This document shows, one piece after another, positions 8,133-15,834 of a DNA stretch of 30,064 nt. The notes below the pieces were generated by a model. The model ran no database searches. It was given only the letters and a program-made list of their open reading frames with translations, and had not been told where the DNA came from. Each line of letters starts with the position of its first letter. The stretch's first letter is position 1. The translations under genes and the position numbers were made by a program. The stretch comes from an uncultured Ruminococcus sp. (GTDB lineage Bacteria; Bacillota; Clostridia; Oscillospirales; Acutalibacteraceae), in the NCBI GenBank assembly GCA_902767175.1, contig CACXGH010000183.1:1-30064 (forward strand), given 5' to 3'.

Positions 8133-11100
8133 TTTCACCGCCCCCTTCGCCGTTTATTATTTCTACAGCGTCCTTATGGCTCAATACCGTTTTCTGATTT
8201 GAGGGTCTGCCCTCCTCAAAGCCGCAGACGCTCTTATAATCGCAGTATTTGCAGGCATCTGTACCGCTTCCCTTGACGGGATATCTTTTTATATCACCGC
8301 AGTACAGAGACTGAGCCATGTTTATAAGCTTTTTGTCGATATACGAGAAGATCCTTCCGTATGTTTCAAGGCTTGCAAGACAGTTTTCTGCCTTTAGTGT
8401 ATTTTCCTTTCCGATTTTTACGGGGATATATATTCCCTTTCCGTCAGTCTCCATAGCCGACAGAACAGCCGCATCATCAAGCAGCAGCCCGTTCATTCTG
8501 AATGAGGAAAGCTGTGACACAGCAGCGCTGTTTCGCTCTTCCTTGCTGTCGAAAGCGCCTGTTTTGGAGCTTGGAGTCGCAGGCATATATAATATTCCCG
8601 CAGGTGCGAGCGGTATCTTTTTATCTGCCGAAAAATGCTGCTGTCCGTTGCTGTTGAGTACAGAAAGATACAAAAGCATCTGTATGTTCAGACCGTACAG
8701 CACATCTGACAGACGGAATTCCTTTGAGCCTGTCTTATAGTCGATTATACGGATATATTTTTTCCCTTCATGCTCATATGTATCTACTCTGTCTATCTTT
8801 CCCGATACGGTTATCTTCTCTCCTGTCGGAAGTGTAAGCTCGTATTCGGGTATATCACTGTTTTTTCCTATTTCCAGCTCAAAATCAGCCGGAGTAAAGC
8901 TGCATACGGAGAATTCATCTATAAGCCTTTTCAGAAGTATTGCAACATTTCTTTCGATAAGTGTGAACTGCATCATAAAGCGGCTTGTTCTTTCGCTGCC
9001 GCCTCCTATCTCATTTATATAAAGCTCAGTGTATTTTTTTATAAATGACGAAAGCTCCTTTGCCGTGCAGTCTTTAAGCTTATCCAAAGTGACCTCACTA
9101 AGCAGTTTTTCGAGGATATAATGCACAGCGCCGCCGTACATACTTGCGTCCATTACTGCCTTTTTTCTCGGATATGCCTTTAGTCCGTATCTGCAGAAGT
9201 ACTTGAACGGACAAAGATAATATGTCTCAGCCTGAGTTGCCGACAGTGCCATTTTCTCCCCGAAAAGCCGCTTTGTGCGTTCTGATGAGGTTATATGAAA
9301 CGGCTTGTTCTCAAGCATATCGGAAATTGCCCTGTATCTCGGAGCATATGCTTCCGAGTCAGAAAAATACTCCTTAAGAGCTTCCGAAACTCCGCTTCGC
9401 TGTCTCCACAGAGCTGCACACTCCTCAAAGCTCTGTTTTTCCGTATAGAACAGCTCATCTGCTCTTAGCTCGCAGTGTCTCTTAACGGGAACATCATGAA
9501 GTATTGACTGTATTTCCTTTATTATGACAGAGCTTTCGCAGTGGCCGCCCTGTGATGAGGAGAGATACCTGCTGACATAAAGTCTTTCAGAGGGCATAGC
9601 GAGAGCTGCATAAGCGTTGAATTTTTCCTTGAGCGACATACCGTACACCGTATCATACAGCGGCAGCTCCATGCTTATAAGCTCTTCCCTTTCGTTATCG
9701 CTGAATACTCCGGAGGACGTCGGGACAGGAGGAAATACTCCCTCAAGAGCTCCTATAACAAACACAGCTCTCTTTGCATTGGTACGGATATTTCCTGCCG
9801 TTCCTATAACTACATGGTCGAGTGTCTGAGGAATATCAGAGATAGGGCTTTTGCGTATCATCAGCTTTAACAGCTCGAGATATCTTCTGCTGTCAATTCT
9901 TGTTTCCGACAGTATGGTATACATTTTGTCGATAAGCTCCATTGCAGTATCCCATATACCTGCCTCGGTTTCCTTCTGTCTTATTTCGGAAGGCGCACTG
10001 AAAAGCGAGACAAACTGTTTCATTCGCTTATCTGCTCCAAGCTCTGTAAGAAGGAGATACAGCGCTCTTGATATATCTGCGCCGTTTTCGGCACTGTTAA
10101 GCCTGTCGGAAAATCTCATCATCGGTTCTATAATGCTCTGACGGAGATTTTCAAGCTTTTCAAGCGCCTTCTCATCGACTTCATTTGTATTTCCGCCGGG
10201 ATTCATTGTAAACGGCCGTTTCCATCGGATTCCCTTGATATCCCACATATAGACATAGTTTTCAAGAAGGCATATATCGTCATCAGCTGCTGTAGTAAGA
10301 CCCGTTTTAAGCATAGTAAGTATGCTTTCTGTATTGAACGAGGAATTCACGGTGTCGAAAGCTGACAGTATAAGTCTTATAAGCGGCTTTTCATCAAGCG
10401 GCTGAGGGTCTGACATAAAAAAAGGAATATCATATTTAGGAAATTCCGATGAAATGATACTGCCGAACATAGAGGTATCTCTCGTTATTACCGCAATATC
10501 GTTATAGGTATAGCCCTCATATCTGACAAGCCTGCATATTTCTCTGCATACTTGTTTTATCTCATCATACTCATCATCGGCCTCGTATATCTGTACACTG
10601 TCGTCCTCGGCATAATAGGGGTCACCGTCAAACCGGAATACTGATTCCTCTATAGCTGCAATGGAATTGCTTTTATATCTGAGCGGCTTTGTAAGCTTTA
10701 TGGGAGAGGCAAGCTGCACATTGTTTTTTTCGGCAATAGCCATTATCTGACGGAGTGTTGTATCAGGCTCGTTAAATATGGAATTTGTCATTTTCTCCGA
10801 TGAACTTCCGTCACAGCAGAGTGCTATTACTGTTTCATCGGACTGAGCTATAATGCGTTCAAGTATTTTTCTTTCCTGTCCCGAAAAGCCGTTGAAGGAG
10901 TCAATAAAGACAGTCTTACCCTCAAAAAAAGGATATTCGCATAAAAGCTCATACAGTCTTGTCATATCATCATCGGGGTCAGAATATGAGCTTGAAAGCA
11001 ATGCTTCATAGGCAGAGTATATATCAGCGGTCTCCCTGAGCTTCTGCCGCAGCCGTTCGTCATGCGTTTTTTCGGCGGCGCCATATAGCTGTGACGGGCT

Positions 11101-11490
11101 TATAGAGCACATCTTGAATTCACTGACAGCTCCCGTCATCAGCTCGGCAAAGTCGCTTCTCCTGCATCTCCCCGAATAGAGCTTCAGCTTGTCGGATACC
11201 TGTTCGGCTGCCGTGCTCATAAGAACAGTCCTGACACCGTCATCGATCCTCTTCTTATCTGCTGCTCCGTATTTTTCCGCAGCGGTTTCATAAAGTCTCT
11301 TAAAGCTAAGGACGCTTACAAGTCCTGCCCTTTTTGCTCCGAGCATTTCAAGTATTCTTTTTTCGCACTGAAAGGAGCTTTGTTCCGGAACAATAAGAAT
11401 AATATCCCTGCTCTCTGCCTGAGAGCATATTCTTTGTATTATCATCTCGGTCTTTCCCGTTCCGCTTCGTCCTGTTATAAGCTGCAGCAT
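8125..11490 (-). CDS. addB: ATP-dependent helicase/nuclease subunit B (AddB)
   Basis: AddB is the partner of AddA; in Bacillus it recognises Chi, carries the second nuclease and holds an Fe-S cluster. The 1121-residue product has a Walker A (GRSGTGKT, about 7-14), an inactive-type helicase scaffold, and a C-terminal RecB-like nuclease with catalytic D917 and K919 (IIDYKTG). The four cluster cysteines are present: C760 (LCPFKYF) and C1080, C1083, C1089 (C-x2-C-x5-C). The start at 11490 has AAGGAAG 7 nt upstream; seven earlier codons in frame are left out. It is the first gene of the addBA unit. I see no clear promoter in the gap to prfB, only AT-rich sequence at 11680-11720. Confidence 0.96.
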   Translation of the reverse strand: MLQLITGRSGTGKTEMIIQRICSQAESRDIILIVPEQSSFQCEKRILEMLGAKRAGLVSVLSFKRLYETAAEKYGAADKKRIDDGVRTVLMSTAAEQVSDKLKLYSGRCRRSDFAELMTGAVSEFKMCSISPSQLYGAAEKTHDERLRQKLRETADIYSAYEALLSSSYSDPDDDMTRLYELLCEYPFFEGKTVFIDSFNGFSGQERKILERIIAQSDETVIALCCDGSSSEKMTNSIFNEPDTTLRQIMAIAEKNNVQLASPIKLTKPLRYKSNSIAAIEESVFRFDGDPYYAEDDSVQIYEADDEYDEIKQVCREICRLVRYEGYTYNDIAVITRDTSMFGSIISSEFPKYDIPFFMSDPQPLDEKPLIRLILSAFDTVNSSFNTESILTMLKTGLTTAADDDICLLENYVYMWDIKGIRWKRPFTMNPGGNTNEVDEKALEKLENLRQSIIEPMMRFSDRLNSAENGADISRALYLLLTELGADKRMKQFVSLFSAPSEIRQKETEAGIWDTAMELIDKMYTILSETRIDSRRYLELLKLMIRKSPISDIPQTLDHVVIGTAGNIRTNAKRAVFVIGALEGVFPPVPTSSGVFSDNEREELISMELPLYDTVYGMSLKEKFNAYAALAMPSERLYVSRYLSSSQGGHCESSVIIKEIQSILHDVPVKRHCELRADELFYTEKQSFEECAALWRQRSGVSEALKEYFSDSEAYAPRYRAISDMLENKPFHITSSERTKRLFGEKMALSATQAETYYLCPFKYFCRYGLKAYPRKKAVMDASMYGGAVHYILEKLLSEVTLDKLKDCTAKELSSFIKKYTELYINEIGGGSERTSRFMMQFTLIERNVAILLKRLIDEFSVCSFTPADFELEIGKNSDIPEYELTLPTGEKITVSGKIDRVDTYEHEGKKYIRIIDYKTGSKEFRLSDVLYGLNIQMLLYLSVLNSNGQQHFSADKKIPLAPAGILYMPATPSSKTGAFDSKEERNSAAVSQLSSFRMNGLLLDDAAVLSAMETDGKGIYIPVKIGKENTLKAENCLASLETYGRIFSYIDKKLINMAQSLYCGDIKRYPVKGSGTDACKYCDYKSVCGFEEGRPSNQKTVLSHKDAVEIINGEGGGENE

Positions 11491-11570
11491 ACTCACACTT
11501 CCTTTTCTCATTGCATTTTCAACAGGCTAATCCGGAAACTTCCAAAGGACCGTCTACTTGTCTCTATTGC

Positions 11571-11635
11571 GCCGGGCTTTGTGTTCCTACCCTGCATTAC
11601 ACCAAGCAGCGCTGCGCTGGGACGCTTCGCCCGGC
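11571..11635. repeat. GC-rich palindromic element upstream of addB
   Basis: GCCGGGC (11571-11577) and GCCCGGC (11629-11635) form a perfect inverted repeat around a 51-bp interior that also holds GCAGC-GCTGC. It stands out as GC-rich within an AT-rich gap between prfB and addB. It may be a leader structure or an intergenic repeat; no second copy is in the window. Confidence 0.4.
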
Positions 11636-11721
11636 ACAAAATACCCTGCGTCGTACGGCACTTCTACTTTTTCCGAATAAGTATGATATCATAGCATATA
11701 TTATATATAAAATACAGTACA

Positions 11722-11756
11722 ATAAAATACACCGAGCACCCCATAGGGACTCGGTG
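11722..11756 (-). terminator. intrinsic terminator of prfB
   Basis: Minus strand: CACCGAG/CTCGGTG with an inner CCC/GGG, followed by TATTTTATT, starting 9 nt after the prfB stop codon. Confidence 0.8.
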
Positions 11757-11764
11757 CGGTAAAA

Positions 11765-12898
11765 TTATTCCTCGGGAAAATCATTATTGAGCTTATTAAG
11801 GCTTGCGGCTTTAAGATAAGCATTTATAAACCCGTCAAGGTCGCCGTCCATAACAGCGTTGATATTACCTGTTTCATAGCCTGTACGGTGATCCTTTACC
11901 ATTGTATACGGCATAAATACATAGGAGCGTATCTGAGCACCCCATGCTATTTCCTTCTGAACACCCTTGATATCTTCTATCTTTTCAAGATGCTCACGCT
12001 CTTTTATCTCAATGAGCTTTGATTTAAGCATTGTCATAGCGATATCTCTGTTCTGATATTGGCTTCTTTCAACCTGAGATGCTACAACAATACCAGTCGG
12101 TATATGAGTAAGTCTTACAGCAGATGAGGTCTTGTTGACCTTCTGACCGCCTGCACCGCTTGCACGGTAAACGTCCATTTTTACATCTTCGGGACGGATC
12201 TCAACCTGAATTGTGTTGTCGATCTCAGGCATAACCTCAAGGGAGGCAAATGATGTATGTCTTCTGCCTGAGGCATCAAACGGAGATACACGGACAAGTC
12301 TGTGTACACCGGACTCGCTTCTGAGGTAGCCATAGGCATTTTCACCCTCTATAAGAAGAACAGCACTTTTCAGTCCTGCTTCTTCACCGTCGAGATAGTC
12401 TACTTCTTTTACTCTAAAGCCATGCTGTTCCGCCCATTTGGTGTACATTCTGTAAAGCATCAAAGCCCAATCCTGTGCTTCCGTACCGCCTGCACCTGCA
12501 TGGAAGGTAAGAATAGCATTCTTGGAGTCATACTCGCCTGTAAGAAGTGTCTGAAGGCGCTGCTTCTCGTAGTTATGTACGACAGCGTCAAGCTCACTCT
12601 GAGCCTCCTCTAAAAGCGACAGATCTTCCTCCTCATTGGCAAGCTCGATAAGTGCAAGCGTATCGTCATAGGCTGCTGTAAGTTCATCATAGGCAGCCAC
12701 CTTATTTTTTAAAGCTCCCGTTTTTTGAAGGATCTTCTGTGAGTTTTCTACATCGTCCCAGAAGCCCGGCTGAGCTGCTCGCTGCTCAAGCTGTTCTATT
12801 TCCATTTTCATCTTATCAAGACCGAGTGCAGCGGATAATTCCTGTATATCAGGCTCTAATGCCTGAAGCTGCAGTTTCAGCTCCTCAAATTGTAACAT
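11765..12898 (-). CDS. prfB: peptide chain release factor 2, no programmed frameshift
   Basis: RF2 ends translation at UGA and UAA. The 377-residue protein has the RF2 codon-reading tripeptide SPF (205-207) and the catalytic GGQ (250-252) in GAGGQKVNKT. Most prfB genes contain an in-frame UGA (CUU-UGA-C) near codon 25 that needs +1 frameshifting and senses RF2 level. Here the frame is continuous: codons 27-28 read CTT-GAT, which is that site minus one T. Autoregulation by frameshifting is therefore absent. The start has only a weak GGTGAAG ribosome site. A promoter lies 49 nt upstream and a terminator directly follows, so it is monocistronic. Confidence 0.95.
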   Translation of the reverse strand: MLQFEELKLQLQALEPDIQELSAALGLDKMKMEIEQLEQRAAQPGFWDDVENSQKILQKTGALKNKVAAYDELTAAYDDTLALIELANEEEDLSLLEEAQSELDAVVHNYEKQRLQTLLTGEYDSKNAILTFHAGAGGTEAQDWALMLYRMYTKWAEQHGFRVKEVDYLDGEEAGLKSAVLLIEGENAYGYLRSESGVHRLVRVSPFDASGRRHTSFASLEVMPEIDNTIQVEIRPEDVKMDVYRASGAGGQKVNKTSSAVRLTHIPTGIVVASQVERSQYQNRDIAMTMLKSKLIEIKEREHLEKIEDIKGVQKEIAWGAQIRSYVFMPYTMVKDHRTGYETGNINAVMDGDLDGFINAYLKAASLNKLNNDFPEE

Positions 12899-12946
12899 AA
12901 AAACTTCACCGTTCCTTCAAGTATTCTTATAACTATTAACTTAACT

Positions 12947-12975
12947 ATTATAAAATAAAAACGCTGCTTTGTAAA
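12947..12975 (-). promoter_or_regulatory. sigma-A promoter of prfB
   Basis: Minus strand: TTTACA (12970-12975), a 17-bp spacer and a perfect TATAAT (12947-12952). Confidence 0.75.
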
Positions 12976-13015
12976 GTATAATATGAAAATTTTACTGATT
13001 ATATTTTTTAGAATT

Positions 13016-13048
13016 AAAAAGGTGTTTCACCTAAACATGATGAAACAC
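13016..13048 (-). terminator. intrinsic terminator of the SirTM-like gene
   Basis: Minus strand: GGTGTTTCA, an 11-nt loop, TGAAACACC, then TTTTT. It lies about 50 nt after the stop of the sirtuin gene. Confidence 0.85.
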
Positions 13049-13060
13049 CCTTAAGTAAAA

Positions 13061-13091
13061 GCTGAGCCGTAATGCGTGATTTATTCAGTGG
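13061..13091 (+). repeat. dispersed repeat, right-end fragment
   Basis: These 31 bases match the right terminus of the full repeat copies, ending in TGATTTATTCAG, with only a few differences. Only the end is present. It lies between the sirtuin stop codon and its terminator, in the same orientation as the full copy at 14231. Confidence 0.7.
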
Positions 13092-13100
13092 TTACTTATA

Positions 13101-14114
13101 TCAGCCGAGACGGGAGAAAACATCTCCTGTATCTCCGTTTATGCAAATTGATCTGTCCGATATCTCATCGGGAGCATAGGCTTCTCCGTAATTCAGACAG
13201 GCATAGACTGCCTGTTCATTTTCAAGTGTCATCTGCCAGAACGGATATTTTATAATGACGGGAGTATTTGAGCCGACTCCGCATTCTATAAACAGCACCC
13301 TGCCGTTCTCATACTTATGAAGAAATCCGGAGTAAGCATCTGCTGCTCTGTGCCAGCCCTCATCTTCAACAAAGGTATCGTCCGAACGAAGATTCAATGT
13401 CATTTCACAGCCGTCATCTGCGCAGACAGGTATAAGCTCCGAAGAAATTTTCATGCGGAGCTTTTTATCTGCCGGCGGCTCGAAAATGCCGTTTTCATTC
13501 TTTACAAAGCCCTGTGCTTCCATTGCTTTCATTACCCATTCTTCATTATCGTATGTCAGTTGGTTTTCTGGGTTTACACTCTGTAACAAGCCGTAGTCGC
13601 CCTGTGTATAGAACAGTCTTTTTTTATTAAATCCTGCCTTCTGAAAGCAGTGGTCTACGTTTGTGGTTATTACAAAATAGTCCTTGCCGCATATCAGCTT
13701 AAAAAGCTCATTATAAACGGGTCTGGGCGGATCGGTATATCGGTTTATATAAATATATCTTGCCCAATATGCCCAGAATTCCTCTTTTGTCGGATATGGG
13801 TAAAAACCGCCCGAATACATATCCCTTATACCGTATTTTTTTCCGAAATCGGAAAACAATTTATCAAAGCGTTCTCCGCTGTAGGTAAAGCCTGCCGATG
13901 TGGAAAGTCCTGCTCCTGCACCGATGACGACCGCATCAGCTTCTTTCAAAGCTTTGCGCAGTTTGGTTATATTTTCTTCTCGGCTTCCTGTGTTTGTTGT
14001 AAAGCCGGAAAAATACCTCGCTGCACGAAGTCCCTTATGTATGGTTTCATTATAGCCGTCAGCATAGCTTCCGTTTTTCGCTGTTGTTTCATGTGTTCTG
14101 CTTTTTATCAGCAT
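13101..14114 (-). CDS. SirTM-like (class M) Sir2 family protein
   Basis: A Sir2-fold NAD-binding protein (337 aa). NAD-site motifs are GAGAGLSTSAG (65-75) and TTNVDHCFQKAG (150-161). Where deacetylase sirtuins have the catalytic His, it has Q171 in FYTQGDYG. The block TYSGERF...YSGGFYP...INRY and the tail IIKYPFWQMT resemble class-M sirtuins, which in staphylococci and streptococci ADP-ribosylate a lipoylated GcvH-like protein. Two things differ. The Cys pair expected after GDYGLLQ is absent and only C231 and C236 remain of a possible zinc site. No macrodomain, GcvH-L or lipoate ligase gene is nearby. There are about 60 residues before the Rossmann core. The start at 14114 has AGGGTGA upstream; 14141 is the longer alternative. 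Activity as an ADP-ribosyltransferase is inference. Confidence 0.8.
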   Translation of the reverse strand: MLIKSRTHETTAKNGSYADGYNETIHKGLRAARYFSGFTTNTGSREENITKLRKALKEADAVVIGAGAGLSTSAGFTYSGERFDKLFSDFGKKYGIRDMYSGGFYPYPTKEEFWAYWARYIYINRYTDPPRPVYNELFKLICGKDYFVITTNVDHCFQKAGFNKKRLFYTQGDYGLLQSVNPENQLTYDNEEWVMKAMEAQGFVKNENGIFEPPADKKLRMKISSELIPVCADDGCEMTLNLRSDDTFVEDEGWHRAADAYSGFLHKYENGRVLFIECGVGSNTPVIIKYPFWQMTLENEQAVYACLNYGEAYAPDEISDRSICINGDTGDVFSRLG

Positions 14115-14154
14115 AATGCTCACCCTTTCCCAAAAGATCAAGTTCTTATTCGTA

Positions 14155-14177
14155 GTTGTAATGCTCGTTGTTACAAA
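14155..14177. promoter_or_regulatory. operator 1 of the SirTM-like gene
   Basis: A dyad of the form GTTGTAA-N9-TTACAA(A), overlapping the expected transcription start. It matches operator 2 in arm sequence and spacing, with one arm base different. Confidence 0.7.
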
Positions 14178-14180
14178 TAC

Positions 14181-14209
14181 ATATTATCATATTTCTGTTG
14201 TAATGTCAA
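14181..14209 (-). promoter_or_regulatory. sigma-A promoter of the SirTM-like gene
   Basis: Minus strand: perfect TTGACA (14204-14209), a 17-bp spacer and TAATAT (14181-14186). The -35 box lies inside operator 2 and the start site inside operator 1, so a repressor on both sites would block it fully. Confidence 0.8.
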
Positions 14210-14219
14210 TAGTTACAAC
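14197..14219. promoter_or_regulatory. operator 2 of the SirTM-like gene
   Basis: A perfect dyad GTTGTAA-N9-TTACAAC centred on the -35 box. Its centre is 42 bp from the centre of operator 1, four helical turns, so both sites face the same side of the DNA. Confidence 0.75.
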
Positions 14220-14230
14220 TTATATTTTTT

Positions 14231-14404
14231 AAGAAGTGCTGATTAAAATCAGTGCCTGTATTATGTCAGCAATTATTTCGTCAGGTTGTGCCAAAAGACC
14301 GCAGGCAGCCTGACGGTTGTCAAGGAAGTTTTTGCATGATGGCTGAAAAAGAACAAGCATGACAGGTACTGAGCCGTAAGGCGTGATTTATTCAGCGATT
14401 CCTT
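14231..14404 (+). repeat. dispersed inverted-terminus repeat, full copy 2
   Basis: Second full copy of the 126-300 element. The ends are again inverted: the left end starts AAGAAGTGCTGATTAAAATC, and the complement of the right end starts AAGGAATCGCTGAATAAATC. The internal hairpin is kept: its right arm is CAGCCTGA instead of CAACCTGA, which still pairs with TCAGGTTG through a G-U wobble. It fills the gap between the divergent sirtuin and merR promoters. Confidence 0.8.
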
Positions 14405-14456
14405 TATTTTTGTCAGGATAAATAGCTCTCAAAAAAATAATTCTTATAAAAAGCTC

Positions 14457-14487
14457 TTGACTCTTACGCAAGGTAATAGTGTATAAT
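14457..14487 (+). promoter_or_regulatory. MerR-type promoter with 19-bp spacer and dyad
   Basis: TTGACT (14457-14462) and a perfect TATAAT (14482-14487) are separated by 19 bp, the over-long spacing typical of promoters activated by MerR proteins. Inside the spacer is the dyad TTAC-N5-GTAA (14464-14476), a fitting operator. It sits directly before the merR-like gene, so autoregulation is likely. Confidence 0.85.
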
Positions 14488-14515
14488 AACAATACATGAG
14501 AGGAGGAGCTGTAAT

Positions 14516-15286
14516 ATGATGACAGTACATCAGGTAAGCGAGCTTACGGGAGTGAGTATACGAACGCTTCAATATTATGATAAAATAGGTCTTCTGCCCC
14601 CTGCCTCACATTCCGAGGCAGGCTACAGGCTTTATGACGACAATGACCTTGCAAGACTGCAGGAGGTATTATTGTTCAAGGAGCTTGAGTTTCCTTTAAA
14701 GGAGATCATAGCAATACTCAATGATCCCTCGCACAGCAAGGAAAAGGCTCTCGAACAGCAGACAGAACTGTTAAAGCTGAAAAAAGAGCATCTTGAGGGG
14801 CTTATCAGACTTGCAGAAAGGCTTAGTGATCCGCATACCGACACTGCTGATTTTTCCGCCTTTGACACAAAAAAGCTTGATGAATACACCGCACAGGCAA
14901 AGGCATATTGGGGCGGAACAAATGAGTATAAGGAATTTGAAGGCAGGGATAAAGACCGCAGTGACAGTGACCGCAGACAGCTTGCAGAACAGATGATGGA
15001 TATATTTGTCCGTATAGGAAAGCATAAAAGTCTGTCCCCCGGATCCTGTGAGGTACAGGAGCTTGCAGCGGAGCTGCAGAGCTTTATAACGGAGCATTAT
15101 TATCACTGCTCGGATAAGGTTTTTGAAGGACTCGGAAAAATGTACGGTGCCGGCGGAGATTTTACACACAATATCAACACAGCCGCCGGAGACGGCACAG
15201 CGGAATTTGCGTCCAAAGCTATTGAGATATACTGCAGGAACAGAGCTGATACCAAACAGTACAGCGAAAACGGAAAGGAAGAATAA
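14516..15286 (+). CDS. MerR-family regulator with TipAS-like effector domain
   Basis: A 256-residue activator. Residues 2-70 are the MerR winged helix (HQVSELTGVSIRTLQYYDKIG, then the GYRLY wing); about 75-105 is the dimerising coiled coil; about 115-250 matches the TipAS-type antibiotic-binding domain of TipA and Mta (YWGGTNEYKEFE ... FITEHYYHCSDKVFEGLGKMY). Such proteins bind small hydrophobic or thiopeptide-like drugs and twist long-spacer promoters into an active shape. The ATG at 14516 has AGGAGG 9 nt upstream. One base separates its stop from the GNAT gene, so the two are an operon controlled by the 19-bp-spacer promoter. The real ligand is unknown. Confidence 0.9.
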   Translation: MMTVHQVSELTGVSIRTLQYYDKIGLLPPASHSEAGYRLYDDNDLARLQEVLLFKELEFPLKEIIAILNDPSHSKEKALEQQTELLKLKKEHLEGLIRLAERLSDPHTDTADFSAFDTKKLDEYTAQAKAYWGGTNEYKEFEGRDKDRSDSDRRQLAEQMMDIFVRIGKHKSLSPGSCEVQELAAELQSFITEHYYHCSDKVFEGLGKMYGAGGDFTHNINTAAGDGTAEFASKAIEIYCRNRADTKQYSENGKEE

Positions 15287-15287
15287 T

Positions 15288-15758
15288 ATGCAGATACGGA
15301 GAGCCGAAGAAAGAGATATAGAAGGAATACTGTCGCTTCTTATACAGGTTGATATGGTACATCATAACGGCAGACCGGATCTTTTTAAAGGACCGGCTGT
15401 TAAATATAGTGCCGATGAGCTGAAAGAGATAATAAAGGACGATTCACGTCCCGTTTTTGTATATGAAGATGATGACGGGAGCATTTCCGGTCATGCATTC
15501 TGCATATTGGAAGACCATACACAGGAACGTGTACTTACAGACATAAAAACATTGTACATTGATGACATTTGTGTTGATGAAAAATGCAGAGGCAAGCATA
15601 TCGGCAGGCAGCTTTATGAACACGCATTAGCTCATGCGAAAAAGCTTGGCTGTTACAATGTCACTCTCAATGTATGGGAATGCAACCCGACTGCAAGGAA
15701 ATTCTACGAAGCCATGGGAATGTCCGTTCAGAAAACGGGCATGGAGGCGATAATCTGA
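15288..15758 (+). CDS. GNAT-family N-acetyltransferase
   Basis: A 156-residue acetyl-CoA-dependent acetyltransferase of the GNAT fold. The acetyl-CoA binding segment is the IDDICVDEKCRGKHIGRQLYEHA stretch (R/Q-x-x-G-x-G/A type), followed by the typical C-terminal strand-helix LNVWECNPTARKFYEAMGM. The start at 15288 has AAAGGAAG 6 nt upstream; a longer frame from 15123 lies inside the merR gene and is not used. Being coupled to a TipAS-type regulator suggests modification of a drug or stress metabolite, but the substrate cannot be read from sequence. A terminator follows directly. Confidence 0.88.
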   Translation: MQIRRAEERDIEGILSLLIQVDMVHHNGRPDLFKGPAVKYSADELKEIIKDDSRPVFVYEDDDGSISGHAFCILEDHTQERVLTDIKTLYIDDICVDEKCRGKHIGRQLYEHALAHAKKLGCYNVTLNVWECNPTARKFYEAMGMSVQKTGMEAII

Positions 15759-15763
15759 AAAAG

Positions 15764-15802
15764 AGAGCATATCTGCTGTGAAATCTGCGGCAGATATGCT
15801 CT
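15764..15802. terminator. bidirectional intrinsic terminator
   Basis: A perfect 13-bp stem (AGAGCATATCTGC with GCAGATATGCTCT). On the plus strand it is followed by TTGCTTTT and ends the merR-GNAT operon; on the minus strand by CTTTTTC and ends the adhesin gene. It serves both convergent units. Confidence 0.85.
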
Positions 15803-15834
15803 TTGCTTTTGGCTGTAAAAAGCCTTATTCAATT

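Noticed and set aside
12766..12898. Programmed +1 frameshift in prfB
   Set aside because: The frame is continuous from the start codon, and no in-frame UGA occurs at the usual site.
15123..15287. N-terminal extension of the GNAT protein
   Set aside because: It lies wholly inside the merR gene in another frame; the ATG at 15288 has a clear ribosome site and begins the GNAT fold.
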